A DNA stretch of 64,000 nucleotides, from contig NZ_JAZHRR010000001.1 in assembly GCF_036924515.1 (NCBI RefSeq), forward strand, positions 1,087,001-1,151,000, in the 5' to 3' direction. The notes below the pieces were generated by a model that was given only the letters and a program-made list of their open reading frames with translations, ran no database searches and was not told the DNA's origin. This document shows positions 37,351-48,248 of this stretch, one piece after another (positions within the stretch are counted from its first letter, which is position 1; every line of letters begins with the position of its first letter). The position numbers were made by a program, and so were the translations under genes. This stretch comes from Bradyrhizobium sp. AZCC 1610 (lineage in GTDB: Bacteria; Pseudomonadota; Alphaproteobacteria; Rhizobiales; Xanthobacteraceae).

Positions 37351-38328
37351 TTGAAGATCCTGCTGACCCATACACCGCAGTCTCGCGCCCAGTATTACGG
37401 CGAACGCAGCCTCAGCGGGCTGCAAGCCATCGCGCAGGTCAAGCTGCATGAATCGAACGACGCGCTCGGCGCCGCCGGCCTGATCGAGGCCGCGCGCGAC
37501 GTCGACATCATCGTGGCCGACCGGCTCACGGCGGGGCAGGGCGCGATATTTCCAGCGCTGCCGAACTTGCGCGCCTTCGTTCGCTGCGCGGTCGATATCC
37601 GCAACATCGATGTCGATGCGGCGTCCGCGGCCGGCGTCCTGGTCACGCGGGCGGGGCCGGGCTTCGTGCGATCGGTCGCCGAACTGGCGCTCGGCTTCAT
37701 GGTCGATCTGTCGCGCGGCGTGTCCCGCGCGACCGCCGACTTTCATGCAGCGCGCAAGCCCGAGGTCATCATGGGCCGGCAACTGGCCGGCAGCCGCCTC
37801 GGCATTATCGGTTATGGCAGCATTGGCCGCTACCTGGCGCAGATCGCCAAGGTGTTGGACATGGAAATTCTGATTGCCGATCCCTTTGCGACCGTGAGCG
37901 AACAGGGTCTCCAGCATGTGCCGCTCGACGATCTGCTGGCGCGCGCCGACTACGTCGTCTGTCTCGCGGTTGCCAACGAGCAAACCGAAAACCTGATCGG
38001 GCCGGCGGCGCTGGCGCGCATGCAGAGGCACGCCTTCTTCATCAACCTGTCGCGCGGCAATCTCGTCGACGAGGCGGCATTGTCGGCGGCGCTCAGGGAA
38101 AACCGCATCGCCGGCGCCGCGATGGATGTCGGCCGCGCGCCGGACCAGATGCCGACGCCGGAGCTGGCAAAGCTCCCGAACGTCATCGCCACGCCGCATA
38201 TCGGCGGCCTGACGCCCCCGGCGATCGAGAGCCAGTCGCTGGAAACGGTGCGGCAGGTGGAGGCCATTATCGCAGGCGAGGTGCCGGTCGGCGCGGTCAA
38301 TGCGGATCGTTGGAAGCGGCGGGCTTGA
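37351..38328 (+). CDS. D-isomer specific 2-hydroxyacid dehydrogenase
   Basis: 325 residues from a TTG start at 37351 (MKILLTHTPQSR, with AGGGA nearby); an ATG at 37318 adds 11 residues but lacks a ribosome site. NAD-binding motif GIIGYGSIGRYLA; substrate/catalytic motifs FINLSRGNLVDEAAL (Arg) and VIATPHIGGLTP (His). The family reduces 2-ketoacids or oxidises D-hydroxyacids (glycerate, phosphoglycerate, phosphonate). The MFS carrier encoded 144 bases downstream may bring in the substrate. Confidence 0.88.
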   Translation: MKILLTHTPQSRAQYYGERSLSGLQAIAQVKLHESNDALGAAGLIEAARDVDIIVADRLTAGQGAIFPALPNLRAFVRCAVDIRNIDVDAASAAGVLVTRAGPGFVRSVAELALGFMVDLSRGVSRATADFHAARKPEVIMGRQLAGSRLGIIGYGSIGRYLAQIAKVLDMEILIADPFATVSEQGLQHVPLDDLLARADYVVCLAVANEQTENLIGPAALARMQRHAFFINLSRGNLVDEAALSAALRENRIAGAAMDVGRAPDQMPTPELAKLPNVIATPHIGGLTPPAIESQSLETVRQVEAIIAGEVPVGAVNADRWKRRA

Positions 38329-38472
38329 CCCTGACCATCAGGAATGGGTGATCGAAATCCATGAACCAGTTCACTGAATTGCTTCACCCGTCAGGCCGTG
38401 CATGATGGGGCACCGCGCTCGTCGCCGTAGCGCAGATGTGGCCGCGCCGGCCCCTCCAACCAGCGAAACCCA

Positions 38473-39774
38473 ATGCGTCTTCCCTTCTTCTATGGCTGGC
38501 TGATCGTTGCGGTGACGTTCGTCACCATGGCGATCGGCGTCAATGCCAGGACCGCATTCTCGCTGTTCTTTCCGCCGATCATTTCCGAGTTCGGATGGGA
38601 GCGCGGCGTCACCGCGGGCGCGTTTTCCTTTGGCTTTGTGGTATCGGGTGCCGTCAGTCCGCTGATCGGGCGTATGATGGATCGCTTCGGGCCGCGCGGG
38701 GTGATGGAGCTCGGCGTCGCGCTGATGGGCGGCGGGCTGTTGCTCGCGCCGCTTACGACGCAGCCCTGGCATCTCTATCTCACGATCGGCGTGCTGGTCG
38801 GCGCGGGGAGCGTGTGCCTCGGCTACTCCGGCCAATCGCTGTTTCTGCCGAACTGGTTCATTCGCCGCCGCGGGCTCGCCATGGGGCTCGCCTTTGCCGG
38901 CGTCGGCATCGGCTCGGTGACCTTGCTGCCATGGGTGCAGCATCTGATCGAGCAGACCGGCTGGCGCACCGCCTGCACCGCGATGGGCATTCTCGTATTG
39001 GCCGTGCTCGCGCCGATCAATCTTTTGCTGCGAAAACGGCCCGAGGATATCGGGCTGCGGCCGGATGGCGATGCGGCGCCGTCGGCAACATCGCCCGCAC
39101 CTCGCTCGAACGTTGTCGATCCCGTATGGGCCGCCACCGACTGGACACTGCGCCGGGCGTTGCGTACCGCGCGATTCTGGTGGATCTCGCTCGGTTACTT
39201 CTGTGGCCTGTACGTCTGGTACGCGGTGCAGGTGCACCAGACCAAATACCTACTCGACATCGGTTTCAGTGCGAACGTCGCGGTGTGGGCGCTCGGCGTC
39301 GTCAGCCTGCTCGGCATTCCCGGCCAGATCTGGCTCGGACATCTTTCCGACCGGATCGGGCGCGAATGGATCTGGGCCATCAGTTGCGCCGGCTTTGCGA
39401 TCTGTTTCGCGGCGCTGATCGCCTTGAAATTCGCGCCGGTATTGCCGCTGGTCTATCTCATGATCTTCACGCAAGGCGTGCTCGGCTACGGCCTGACCTC
39501 GGTCATGGGCGCGGTGGTGCTGGAGATCTTTCAGGGCAAGCAATATGGCAGCATTTTCGGCACCATCATGCTGGCGGCGCTGGCCGGCGGCGCTGGAGGC
39601 CCGTGGGCGACCGGGCTGCTGTACGATCTTTCAGGCAGCTATACATCAGCCTTTGCGATCGGCATTGCCGTCAGCATGTTGTCGGCGGTTGCGATCTGGC
39701 GGGCGTCGCCGCGCAAGGTGAGGGCGGTTGCGGGACAAATGCACAAAAACCAGATCAAGAGCGAGGCGGGCTAG
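38473..39774 (+). CDS. MFS transporter, monocarboxylate/oxalate-formate (OFA) type
   Basis: 433 residues with twelve membrane helices. FFYGWLIVAVTFVTMAIGVNARTAFSLFFPPI and GWERGVTAGAFSFGFVVSGAVSPLIGRMMDRFGPR are typical of the MCT/OFA group of organic-acid carriers. It likely moves a small carboxylate together with a proton; the hydroxyacid dehydrogenase upstream fits that. It is convergent with the TetR gene, 76 bases away. Confidence 0.85.
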   Translation: MRLPFFYGWLIVAVTFVTMAIGVNARTAFSLFFPPIISEFGWERGVTAGAFSFGFVVSGAVSPLIGRMMDRFGPRGVMELGVALMGGGLLLAPLTTQPWHLYLTIGVLVGAGSVCLGYSGQSLFLPNWFIRRRGLAMGLAFAGVGIGSVTLLPWVQHLIEQTGWRTACTAMGILVLAVLAPINLLLRKRPEDIGLRPDGDAAPSATSPAPRSNVVDPVWAATDWTLRRALRTARFWWISLGYFCGLYVWYAVQVHQTKYLLDIGFSANVAVWALGVVSLLGIPGQIWLGHLSDRIGREWIWAISCAGFAICFAALIALKFAPVLPLVYLMIFTQGVLGYGLTSVMGAVVLEIFQGKQYGSIFGTIMLAALAGGAGGPWATGLLYDLSGSYTSAFAIGIAVSMLSAVAIWRASPRKVRAVAGQMHKNQIKSEAG

Positions 39775-39850
39775 CAGCCGTTATTGCAAGGCGCTCGATT
39801 GCGGCTCATCGAGCGCACGCGTCGATGTAGAACGGTTTCCGCAGTACGCC

Positions 39851-40462
39851 TCACGCCGCTGAAATTCCCATCGCCCGCTGCAGGTCGCCGATGGCGCGAA
39901 AAAAGCTGTCGGGCGACGTAGTCTCGGGATCGATCAGGCGGTGCAGACGAAAGCCGTCCTCCAGCGCCAGCACCAGCGCGCCGGCCCATGTCGGATTGAG
40001 AATCGTCGTCCTGCCGCTGTTCCTGGCGGTGGTCTCGATGATGTCGGTGACCAGTTTTCGCCGGGCGCGCAGCCGCTTGGCGAGTTCGGGCCGGCGCTTT
40101 TCGGCGCGCGCCACGAACAGGATCATTTCCATATGCAGCAGGGGAGAGCGGCCGAGCGGATCCTGCTGGCTGCGGTCCATGGTCTTCAGCGCATCGATGA
40201 AATCCGCAAGGTTCTTGTGCCGGTCGAGCAGATCGCGGATGCGCCCGATGGATTGCTCGACGTGATCCTCGAGCATGGCGATGATCAGTTCGTCCTTGCT
40301 CTTGAAGTTCGAATAGAACGCCCCGCGCGTGAAGCCGGCCGCCGCCGCAATCGCCTCGATGCTGGCGCCGCCGATGCCCTGTTCCTCGAACACGCGCGCC
40401 GCCGCCTCGAACAGCTTTTCGCGGGTGTCGTCCCTTGTGGGTCTCGTTCGCACTCTTGACAT
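39851..40462 (-). CDS. TetR-family transcriptional regulator
   Basis: 203 residues. The N-terminal helix-turn-helix is typical: TREKLFEAAARVFEEQGIGGASIEAIAAAAGFTRGAFYSNFKSKDELI. The C-terminal ligand-binding domain is variable. It is divergent from the cytochrome P450 gene; a 26-base inverted repeat lies between the two starts, so it most likely represses both itself and the P450 until the ligand is present. Confidence 0.92.
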   Translation of the reverse strand: MSRVRTRPTRDDTREKLFEAAARVFEEQGIGGASIEAIAAAAGFTRGAFYSNFKSKDELIIAMLEDHVEQSIGRIRDLLDRHKNLADFIDALKTMDRSQQDPLGRSPLLHMEMILFVARAEKRRPELAKRLRARRKLVTDIIETTARNSGRTTILNPTWAGALVLALEDGFRLHRLIDPETTSPDSFFRAIGDLQRAMGISAA

Positions 40463-40485
40463 CTGCCCATTTTAGGCGAGAATGC

Positions 40486-40511
40486 AACTCAATACAATAA
40501 TGTATCGAGTT
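40486..40511. promoter_or_regulatory. Operator-like inverted repeat between tetR and the P450 gene
   Basis: Half-sites AACTCAATACA (40486-40496) and TGTATCGAGTT (40501-40511) are reverse complements except at one position, separated by ATAA. Size and symmetry fit a TetR-family dimer pair. The site lies 24 bases from the regulator start and is AT-rich, so it probably overlaps the divergent promoters. Confidence 0.75.
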
Positions 40512-40576
40512 TCGACCATCGGCCTGGGGGGAAAACGCGCTGAACTGCGCACCGCCAGCAACCAGTTGAGGTCACC

Positions 40577-41809
40577 ATGAACGAGCATGTTCAGACTGCC
40601 AGTAGCGCGCCCCTGTTCAATCCGCTGTCCCCCGATTTCATTCGCGATCCCTATCCGCATTATGAGCGGATGCGCACCACCGATCCGGTGCACCTGACGC
40701 CGCTCGGCGTGTATGTCGCCAGCCGCCACGCCGAGGTCAGCCTCGTGGTGCGCGACAAGCGGTTCGGTAAGGACTATGTCGAGCGCACGATCCGGCGTTA
40801 CGGCCCCAAGATCATGGACGAGCCGGTGTTCCGCAGCATGAGCCACTGGATGCTGCAGCAGGACCCGCCGGACCACACCCGTTTGCGTGGGCTGGTGGTG
40901 AAGGCCTTCACCGCCCGCCGGGTCGAGGACATGCGCCCGCGCATTCAGCAGATCGTCGATGAGACGCTCGACCGCATCATCCCGCAAGGGAAGATGGACC
41001 TGATCGAGGATTTCGCGTTCCGCCTCCCGGTCACCATCATCTGCGACATGCTCGGAATCCCGGAGGAGCATCGCGAGGTGTTTTATACGAGCTCGCGCGA
41101 TGGCGGGCGCCTGCTCGATCCGGTGCCGCTGTCGCCGGACGAGATCAAGCAGGGCAACGCCGGCAATGCGATGGCGGCGATGTATTTCCAGCAGATGTTC
41201 GAGCTGCGGCGGAAGACCCCCGGCGACGACCTGATCACGCAGCTGGTGCAGGCCGAGGAGGACGGCAGCAAGCTCTCCAATGAGGAACTGACCGCCAATA
41301 TCATTCTGTTGTTCGGCGCGGGCCACGAGACCACCGTCAACCTGATCGGCAACGGCCTCCTGGCGCTGCATCGCAATCCCGACCAGCTCGCGCTGCTCAA
41401 GGCCAGGCCCGAGCTCATTACCAACGCCATCGAGGAATTCCTGCGCTACGATTCATCGGTGCAGCTGACCGGCCGGGTGGCGCTGGAAGACATCGACGAC
41501 CTCGGGGGAAAGCGCATCCCGAAGGGCGAGAGTGTGCTGTGCCTGCTCGGCTCGGCCAACCACGACCCCGCGGTCTATCCCGACCACCCGGAGCGCCTCG
41601 ATATCGTCAGGCCCAATGTAAGGCCGCTGTCCTTCGGCGGCGGCATTCACTTCTGCCTCGGCGCTCAGTTGGCGCGGATCGAGGCTGAAGTGGCGATTTC
41701 GACCCTGCTGCGCCGGCTGCCGGACCTGCGGCTGGATGACGCTGTCAATCCGGAATGGCGGCCGACCTTCGTGCTGCGCGGCCTGAAGCGCCTGCCGGCG
41801 AGCTGGTAA
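40577..41809 (+). CDS. Cytochrome P450
   Basis: Soluble bacterial P450 of 410 residues. Heme-binding motif FGGGIHFCLGAQLARIE with the proximal Cys360; I-helix AGHETTVNLIGNGLL; K-helix EEFLRYDSS (ExxR). No ferredoxin or reductase gene is adjacent, so electrons must come from elsewhere. Substrate unknown. Controlled, by inference, through the divergent TetR regulator. Confidence 0.95.
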   Translation: MNEHVQTASSAPLFNPLSPDFIRDPYPHYERMRTTDPVHLTPLGVYVASRHAEVSLVVRDKRFGKDYVERTIRRYGPKIMDEPVFRSMSHWMLQQDPPDHTRLRGLVVKAFTARRVEDMRPRIQQIVDETLDRIIPQGKMDLIEDFAFRLPVTIICDMLGIPEEHREVFYTSSRDGGRLLDPVPLSPDEIKQGNAGNAMAAMYFQQMFELRRKTPGDDLITQLVQAEEDGSKLSNEELTANIILLFGAGHETTVNLIGNGLLALHRNPDQLALLKARPELITNAIEEFLRYDSSVQLTGRVALEDIDDLGGKRIPKGESVLCLLGSANHDPAVYPDHPERLDIVRPNVRPLSFGGGIHFCLGAQLARIEAEVAISTLLRRLPDLRLDDAVNPEWRPTFVLRGLKRLPASW

Positions 41810-41969
41810 CGCCTTGGCGAGCCCCCGGATCCGGTGCTCGGAGCCGGGCGGGGCGCCTGTCAGTATGACGCTGTGACTTCGCCATACTTCTCTCTATATT
41901 CCGGGCTGCTCCGGGGCCGGGTTCGGCGTAGCGCGGCCTGCGCGCCGGGGCGGTTCAAGAGGAGATACC

Positions 41970-44900
41970 GTGCAGACGACGCTGCTCGGCCTGGCAATCG
42001 CCTTCATCATTGCGTTGATCGCCGCACTCGTCGGGCCGTATTTCATTGACTGGAACCAGTTCCGGCCGCAATTCGAGGCTGAGGCGACGCGGATCGTCGG
42101 CGCGCCGGTCCGCGTCGGCGGCAAACTCGACGCGCGGCTGTTGCCGGCGCCATCGCTGCAACTGCACTCGGTCGTGGTCGGCGGCGCCAACGATCTCGGC
42201 AAGGTTCGCGCCAACAAGCTCGATGTCGAGTTCAGCCTCGGCTCGCTGATGCGCGGCGAGGTGCGCGCGACCGAATTGACGATCAACGGCATGTCGGTCG
42301 ATCTCGGGCTCGACGCGAAGGGGCGGATCGATTGGCCGGCATCGACCGGAACAGTCAATCTGGGCTCGCTGGCGATCGATCGGCTCAATCTCACCGGCCG
42401 CATTGCCCTGCATGACGCGGCCAGCCGCAGCACGCTCGAACTGAACGATATCGCCTTCAGCGGCGACGTGCGTTCGCTGGCCGGCTGGATCCGCGGCGAC
42501 GGCAACTTCATGCTGTCGGGCACGCGCTATCCGTTTCGCGTCTCCTCGGGGCAGGGCCCCGACGGCAACGGCACCCGCGTGCATCTCAATATCGACCCGG
42601 GCCAGCGCGCGCTCGCCATCGATCTCGATGGCGTCCTGAATTTCGATGCCCGCGCGCCGCGCTTCGAGGGCGCGATGACGCTGGCTGCTCCCGCAGCCCA
42701 AAAGGGTAAGGGCGACGAACTGCCGTGGCGCATCGCCGCGAAGGTCAAGGCCGATTATTCGGCGGCGCGGCTCGAACAGGTCGAGGTGACCTATGGCCCC
42801 GAGGAGCGCGCGCTGAAACTGTCAGGCAATGGCGACATCCGCTTCGGTGCGACGCCGCTGTTGCGGGCGGTGCTGTCGGCGCGTCAGCTCGATGCCGACA
42901 GGTTCGTCGCCAAGGACAATGCCGCCGAACCAGCCCGCGCGTTACCGGCGCTGCGGGCGCTCACATCAGTCGTTCCGCATTTGCCGGTCTCCGCGCAGAT
43001 CGAGCTCGCGTCCGAGCAGGTCATGCTCGGCGGACGCCCGTTGCAGGACATTGCTGCCGAATTGCATGGCGACGACAAATCCTGGAGCCTCCGAAGACTC
43101 GAGTTCCGCGCGCCCGGCGCGACCAGGGTTTCGCTCAGCGAGACCGGTGCGAAGAGCGTTGCGCCGGACCGGTTCAAGGCCGCGCTCAGCGTCGAATCCT
43201 CCGATCCCGAGGCGCTGCTGACCTGGCTGCAGGGCCGCGGCGAGATCGCCTATCGCAGCCAGAAGCCGCTTCGGCTGCGCGGCGACGTGACCGTCGCGCC
43301 CGAGGGCTTTGCCATCGACGCCATGAAGGCCGACATCGAAGGCGGCACGGTGGAGGGGCGGGTGGTGGTGTCGCACCGGCAAGCAATTCACGGCTCCCGG
43401 GTCGATGCGGAACTGAAGGCGGAGCGGCTCGATCTCGATGCCGCCACGGCCTTTGCGCGGTCGCTCGCGGGGCCGCAAGGCGAGTGGCCGGATGAGGGAA
43501 AAGCTTTCGCTCGATATCGGCCGCGCCACCTCCGCCGGACAGGAGCTGAGTCCGCTGCGTGCCAGACTGGCCTACTCGCCGGCGAAGGTATCGCTCGAGC
43601 AGTTGAAGATCGGCCAGCTCGAAAGCGTGACGCTGGACGGCGCGGGCAATTTCGACCGCGTCAACGCGACCGGATGGTTCGCGCTCAATTCGAGTGCCGC
43701 TTCGCTCGGTCGGTTGACCAGCCTGATCGTTCCCTTTTCACCGGCGCTGGCCGCGCGGATCAATGCAATGGGGACCAGCCCAGGCCCGGCGCGCCTGAAG
43801 CTGGCGCTCGATCTCACCAGCAATGCCGGGCAGTCCGATCGCGTCCAGGCGCGCGCCACAGCCGAGCTCGACTCGCTGCTGCTCAAGGGCGTCACCACGA
43901 TCACCGCAAGGCCAACCGTGGCGGCAATCCAGGGCGTCGATCTCGCCGCGCTCCGGAGCAGCGACGTTGGGATCGAGTCGAAATTGTCGTCCGAGCAAGG
44001 CCGCGCCTTGCTCGTTTTGCTCGGCCTCGATCGCGCCGTCACGGCGGGCGACGGCCCGGCGCAATTCGAGGGCAGCGCGACGGGCGCGTGGGGCGCGCCG
44101 TTGCGCCTCAAGGCAAAGATCTCGGGGACGAGACTTGAGGCCGAAGCGGAAGGCTCCGCCGAGCCATGGGCACAGGAGGCCAAGGCCAGTCTCTCCTTGA
44201 AAGTTCGCGGCGCCGATTTCGGGCCGCTGCTCGATCTCAAGCCGGGGGATACGCTGGCGCAGAACATCGGCCTGTCTTCGCGCCTGCAGCTCGCCGGCAA
44301 CAGGCTGACTTTCGACGACCTCGACAGCAGTATCGGCGGTTCGCGCCTGCGCGGCAGCGTGGCGGTGACGCTTGGCGAGGAGAAGGAGATCGAGGGCGAA
44401 ATCGGCGCCGAGCAGCTCGCGCTGGCGCCGGCCTTTGCCCTGGCGCTCGGCGCCGCCGGACATGATGCCGCCGAGCCGCTCAGCACCGGGCTCGCGAAGG
44501 GCTGGCGCGGCAGGATCGCGTTTCAGGCGCTGCGCGGCCTGCTGCCGGGCGGAAGCGAATTGCAGCCGGTGAGCGGGGTGATCAAGAGCGACGGCCAGTC
44601 GCTGAGCTTCGATGCCATCAAAGGCAAGATCGGCGGCGGCGATGTCACCGCCAGTATGGATGCGAAGCCAGGCGCGAACGGAATTGCGTTGAATGCGAGC
44701 GTTCAACTCTCCGGTGTCGACGGCACGGCGCTGCGCTATCGCAACCTCGCGATGCCCGCCGGCCGCGCGTCGATGCAGATGACGCTGACGAGCCAGGGCC
44801 GCAGCGCCTCGGCGCTGGCGGGGGCGCTGTCCGGCAGTGGAACGCTGACGCTGGAAGCGGCCAGGATTTCAGGCCTCGATCCGCGCGCCTTCGAAGTGGC

Positions 44901-45609
44901 GGTCCGTGCCAATGACAACGGGCAGGCAAAGGACGATGTCCGATTGAAGCAGATCGTCGAATCCGCCCTTCCGGCCGGCGCGCTTGCGGTTCCTTCCGCG
45001 CAGATCCCGTTCACCGTCAGGGACGGCCGGCTTCGCGTGGGCGCCACGACGCTAGACGGCAACGGCGTGCGGGCCACCGTCTCCGGCGGATACGATATTG
45101 CCGCCGATCAGGCCGATATCCGCGCCGCCCTTTCCTTGACGATGACGACCGGACGCCCGGAGATTCAACTGCTTGCGGTGGGCACGCCCGACGCGCTCAG
45201 CCGCAGCGTCGACGTTGCCCCTTTGTCGTCGTGGCTGGCGGTGCGCGCGATCGATCACGAAACCCGAAGGCTCGATGCGATCGAGCGTGGCGAACCGCCG
45301 CCGTCGGCGCCGCCGCCCATCGTGCTGCCCGCGGATGGGCAACCGCCGATACCGGAGGCGACGCTGCCGCCCGCGCTGGTGACCCCAAAGGGTCGCGACC
45401 CGCGGCGGCCTCCGACGAAGAAGGCGACGGCGCCGCGTCCGCCCGTCGTCAATGCACCGCCCGCGCCCGTCGCAGGCCAGCCGCAGGTTGCGCCGCTGCC
45501 GCCGCCGATCGACGTGAGGCCCGCGCCGGGCCCCGCCAAGCCGAGGCCGCCGCGTCCGCCGCTTGCGCTGACGCCGCAGGTCGCCAATCCGCCGCCGCGT
45601 TCCAACTAA
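41970..45609 (+). pseudogene. AsmA-family protein, split by a one-base frameshift near 43500
   Basis: A GTG start (GGAGAT just upstream) opens MQTTLLGLAIAFIIALIAALVGPYFIDWNQFRPQFEAEA, an inner-membrane anchor and the AsmA N-terminal domain. Homologous sequence continues to about 43495 (ARSLAGPQGEWPDE) and then resumes in the +1 frame (KLSLDIGRATSAGQELSPL) to the stop at 45609, ending in a Pro-rich tail. The shift falls in GAGGGAAAAGC, so one extra A or G is the simplest cause. The intact product would be about 1210 residues, an AsmA-like protein thought to shuttle lipids to the outer membrane. Both frames stay open for 600 bases past the shift, so a true mutation, a read error or recoding cannot be told apart. 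Confidence 0.75.
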
Positions 45610-45706
45610 AGCTTCGGTTCTGATTGAATCAGAACCGAAGCTCTAGACTCTTGTTTGACGCGTTTTCTTCACGCGAACCGGTACCCACTTCGCTCGAAAA
45701 CGCTTT
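45609..45706. repeat. About 100-bp dispersed repeat, copy 2
   Basis: Same sequence as 11401-11502 with a few changes: head GGTTCTGATT, G, AATCAGAACC, extended by CTTC/GAAG to a longer hairpin here, then the CGTTTTCTTCACGCGAACC...CGCTCGAAAACGCT tail. It fills the whole gap between the convergent asmA-like and ABC-F genes and overlaps the ABC-F stop codon. Confidence 0.85.
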
Positions 45707-47294
45707 AGTCGAGCACGATCTCCCTTTCGATCCCGATCGCCCGCAAAAACGCCTCGTCGTGGCTGACGGCGATCAGCGCGCCGTCGAATCCATGCAGCGC
45801 ATCTTCCAGTTGCTCGATCGAGGCGAGATCGAGATGGTTGGTCGGCTCGTCCAGCAGCAGGAGGAACGGCGGTTGCGGGCGTGCGAAGACACAGGCGAGG
45901 CCTGCGCGCAGCCGTTCGCCGCCGCTGAGAGTTGCCGCAATCTGCAGCGCCGCCCGGTTACGGAATGCAAACCGCGCCAGCGCCGCGTGAGCCTCGTTGG
46001 CCGAGAGCTGCGGATTGAGGCGGCGCAGATTGTCGAGAATGCTCAGCCCAGGATCGAGCAGGCCGATATGCTGATCGAGCACGGCAATGCGGTCGGTAAG
46101 GCGGCCGACGTCGCCGCTCGCAGGTTTCAGCTCGCCGGTGATCAGGCGAAACAGGGTGGTCTTGCCGGAACCGTTGGCGCCGCGGATGGCGATCCGCTCG
46201 GGTCCGCGAACCCAAAATGACAGCGGTCCGAACAGATGGCGCTCTCCGAAGAGCATCGCCACGTCCTTCAACGCGATGAGTTCGCGCCCGCCGGGCAGAT
46301 GAGTGCGCGGCAGATCGATCGAAAGCGGCGTCAGGATCTCGACCTGCGCCCTGGCCATCTCCAGCGCCTCGGTGCGCTCGCCGAGCAGGCGGCCAGCGAG
46401 CCCGCTTTCGCGCGCAGCGCTGTTCTCGGCGCGCTCCTTCTCGCGGTCCATGAACATCTTGTCCTCGATGCCCTTGGCGCGCCAGGCGCGGCCGGCCTTG
46501 TCGCGGCGCGCCTTCTTTTCCCGCGCCTTCTGCAGCGTGCGTTCGGTGTTGCGTAACGAATCCGAAGCGCGCTCGAGTTCATCAGTGGCGCGGGTGCGGG
46601 CAGCCTCGCGCGCTTCGGCGAAGGCCGGCCACGCGCCGCCGAATATGGTGATGCCGATCGGCGTCAGTTCGACGATGCGGTCGACGCGTTCCAGCAGCGC
46701 GCGGTCGTGGCTGGCGACGAGGACGCCGCCCTGCCAGCGTTCGAGCAACTGCGCCACGGCCCGCCGGCCACAGCCGTCGAGATTGTTGGTGGGCTCGTCC
46801 AGTAGCAGCAGATCCGGCGCCTCGATCAAGAGGCGCGCCAGCGCGAGGCGCGTTCGCTCGCCGCCGCTCAAGGAGACGATCGGGCGATGCAGCGGCAACG
46901 ACGGCAGTCCGGCTTCGGCCAGCGACGCCTGTATCCTCGCTTCCAGCGTCCAATCCGCTTCCGTCGCGTCGTCAAGCGATCCTTGAATTGATCCTTGGCC
47001 GCGTTCGAGCCGGCGCAGGCGGGCAAGATCGCCGGCGACGCCGAGCGCCTCGTCGACCGTCAGCCGTTCATCGGTCAGTTGCGCGAGCATGCCGATCGAG
47101 CCGATGCGTTGCAGCGATCCGCTTGCAGGTTCGATCTCGCCCGCGATCAGGCGAAGCAATGTGGATTTGCCGCAGCCGTTGCGGCCGACAACGCCGGTGC
47201 GCTCGCGGCCGATTGCGAGCGTCAATCCATCGAACAGCGGGCGTCCGTCAGGGGTGGCGAGGGAGATGGAATCCAGAACGAGAAAGGCAGGCAT
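45705..47294 (-). CDS. ABC-F family ATPase (duplicated ATP-binding protein)
   Basis: 529 residues, two ABC domains and no membrane part. Walker [10 protein letters not shown] and GANGSGKTT; signatures [15 protein letters not shown] and [15 protein letters not shown]; Walker [13 protein letters not shown] and [12 protein letters not shown]. The linker between domains is Arg/Lys/Glu-rich ([20 protein letters not shown]). ABC-F proteins act at the ribosome. The form resembles the Uup/YheS-like subfamilies; no resistance role can be assigned. Confidence 0.9.
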   Translation of the reverse strand: MPAFLVLDSISLATPDGRPLFDGLTLAIGRERTGVVGRNGCGKSTLLRLIAGEIEPASGSLQRIGSIGMLAQLTDERLTVDEALGVAGDLARLRRLERGQGSIQGSLDDATEADWTLEARIQASLAEAGLPSLPLHRPIVSLSGGERTRLALARLLIEAPDLLLLDEPTNNLDGCGRRAVAQLLERWQGGVLVASHDRALLERVDRIVELTPIGITIFGGAWPAFAEAREAARTRATDELERASDSLRNTERTLQKAREKKARRDKAGRAWRAKGIEDKMFMDREKERAENSAARESGLAGRLLGERTEALEMARAQVEILTPLSIDLPRTHLPGGRELIALKDVAMLFGERHLFGPLSFWVRGPERIAIRGANGSGKTTLFRLITGELKPASGDVGRLTDRIAVLDQHIGLLDPGLSILDNLRRLNPQLSANEAHAALARFAFRNRAALQIAATLSGGERLRAGLACVFARPQPPFLLLLDEPTNHLDLASIEQLEDALHGFDGALIAVSHDEAFLRAIGIEREIVLD

Positions 47295-47604
47295 GGAGAG
47301 CTTCCGAAAATGGACTGAGGTCGCGGGGCGCGGTCAGCTTTGCGATGTCCATTGCTCTCTCCAGGCTTTCTCAGTGACGGGCCTTCTTCCGTCCGTCTTC
47401 CGTCGGTCTTCGTCGGGTTCCGCCCGCCGCTTTTGCGGGGAACTGCAACGACCATCAATTAGATACGTCTTGCCGTCATTCGTCCAGCCTGCCGCAACGC
47501 GCAACGCTTCCGCTGGTCCGGCGGGAATACTTCCCGCCCGGCGGGGTCTGTACCTGCGGCTGGACCATGGATTCACTCACGCAGGAAAACCGGAGGTTCG
47601 CACG
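47295..47604. other. Divergent intergenic region between the ABC-F and TPR genes
   Basis: 310 bases. A CCGTC/CGTCTTCCGT-rich stretch lies near 47386-47420. A perfect 8-bp hairpin (GGCGGGAA, TAC, TTCCCGCC) is at 47520-47538, 67 bases before the TPR gene. Promoters for both genes must be here; none is clear. Confidence 0.4.
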
Positions 47605-48192
47605 ATGAAATCAGCAATCAAGCTCGCAACGCTGGCACTGTTTTCGGTGGCTCTGATCGCATCGCCGCCATCCGTGCCGGCCTTCGCCGCGGGAGGCGGC
47701 GGCGGTGGTGGCGGTGACCCACCTTCGGCCAACCCGCCGCCGCCGGACACCAGACCCGCTCCCAGGTCGAGCTCCAAGTCCAAGAGGAAGCCCACCAAAC
47801 AATCGAGCGCCGACGATGCTGCGTTCCGGCAGGGATACCGTGCCGCGCATGCGACGATCTACGAGCGCAACGATTATGCCGCCGCCATCGAACAGCTCAA
47901 GGCGCTCGGCCGCGACGACAACGCAAGCGTTGCCAATCTGATCGGCTATTCCTATCGCAAGCTCGGCGACTACAGGCTGTCGCAGACCTGGTACGAGCGC
48001 GCGCTGAAGGCGGACCCGAACCACGTGCTGACCTGGCAGTATTACGGCCTGTGGCAGATCGAGCAGGGCAATCGCGACCAGGCGTCGTATCATCTAACCC
48101 GGATCGCGGCGATCTGCGGCACGGGCTGCGAGGAATATCGGTCGTTGGCCACGGCGCTCGAAAAGCCGCCCGGCACCGGACTTGTTTATTGA
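47605..48192 (+). CDS. Exported TPR-repeat protein
   Basis: 195 residues, ATG at 47605 with GGAGG eight bases upstream. Signal peptide 1-28 (VPAFA-AGG), then a run of eight Gly, a Pro/Lys-rich linker, and two to three TPR units (YAAAIEQLKALGRDDNASVANLIGYSYRKLGDYRLSQTWYERALKADPNHVLTWQYYGLWQIEQGN). It ends with a Cys pair (CGTGC). A periplasmic scaffold; partner unknown. Confidence 0.85.
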   Translation: MKSAIKLATLALFSVALIASPPSVPAFAAGGGGGGGGDPPSANPPPPDTRPAPRSSSKSKRKPTKQSSADDAAFRQGYRAAHATIYERNDYAAAIEQLKALGRDDNASVANLIGYSYRKLGDYRLSQTWYERALKADPNHVLTWQYYGLWQIEQGNRDQASYHLTRIAAICGTGCEEYRSLATALEKPPGTGLVY

Positions 48193-48248
48193 GCGTTGCG
48201 ACGTGACTGAGCGGGCGCGCTTGCGGCGCGCTCGCCTGAACAGAAAGC

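Noticed and set aside
43495..43507. Programmed -1 frameshift at GGGAAAA
   Set aside because: The heptamer is in the right frame, but the downstream coding frame is +1, which -1 slippage would not reach.
43438..45609. Separate second gene downstream of the AsmA N-terminal part
   Set aside because: Its first residues are not a natural start and its homology continues directly from the preceding frame; one frameshifted gene explains both.
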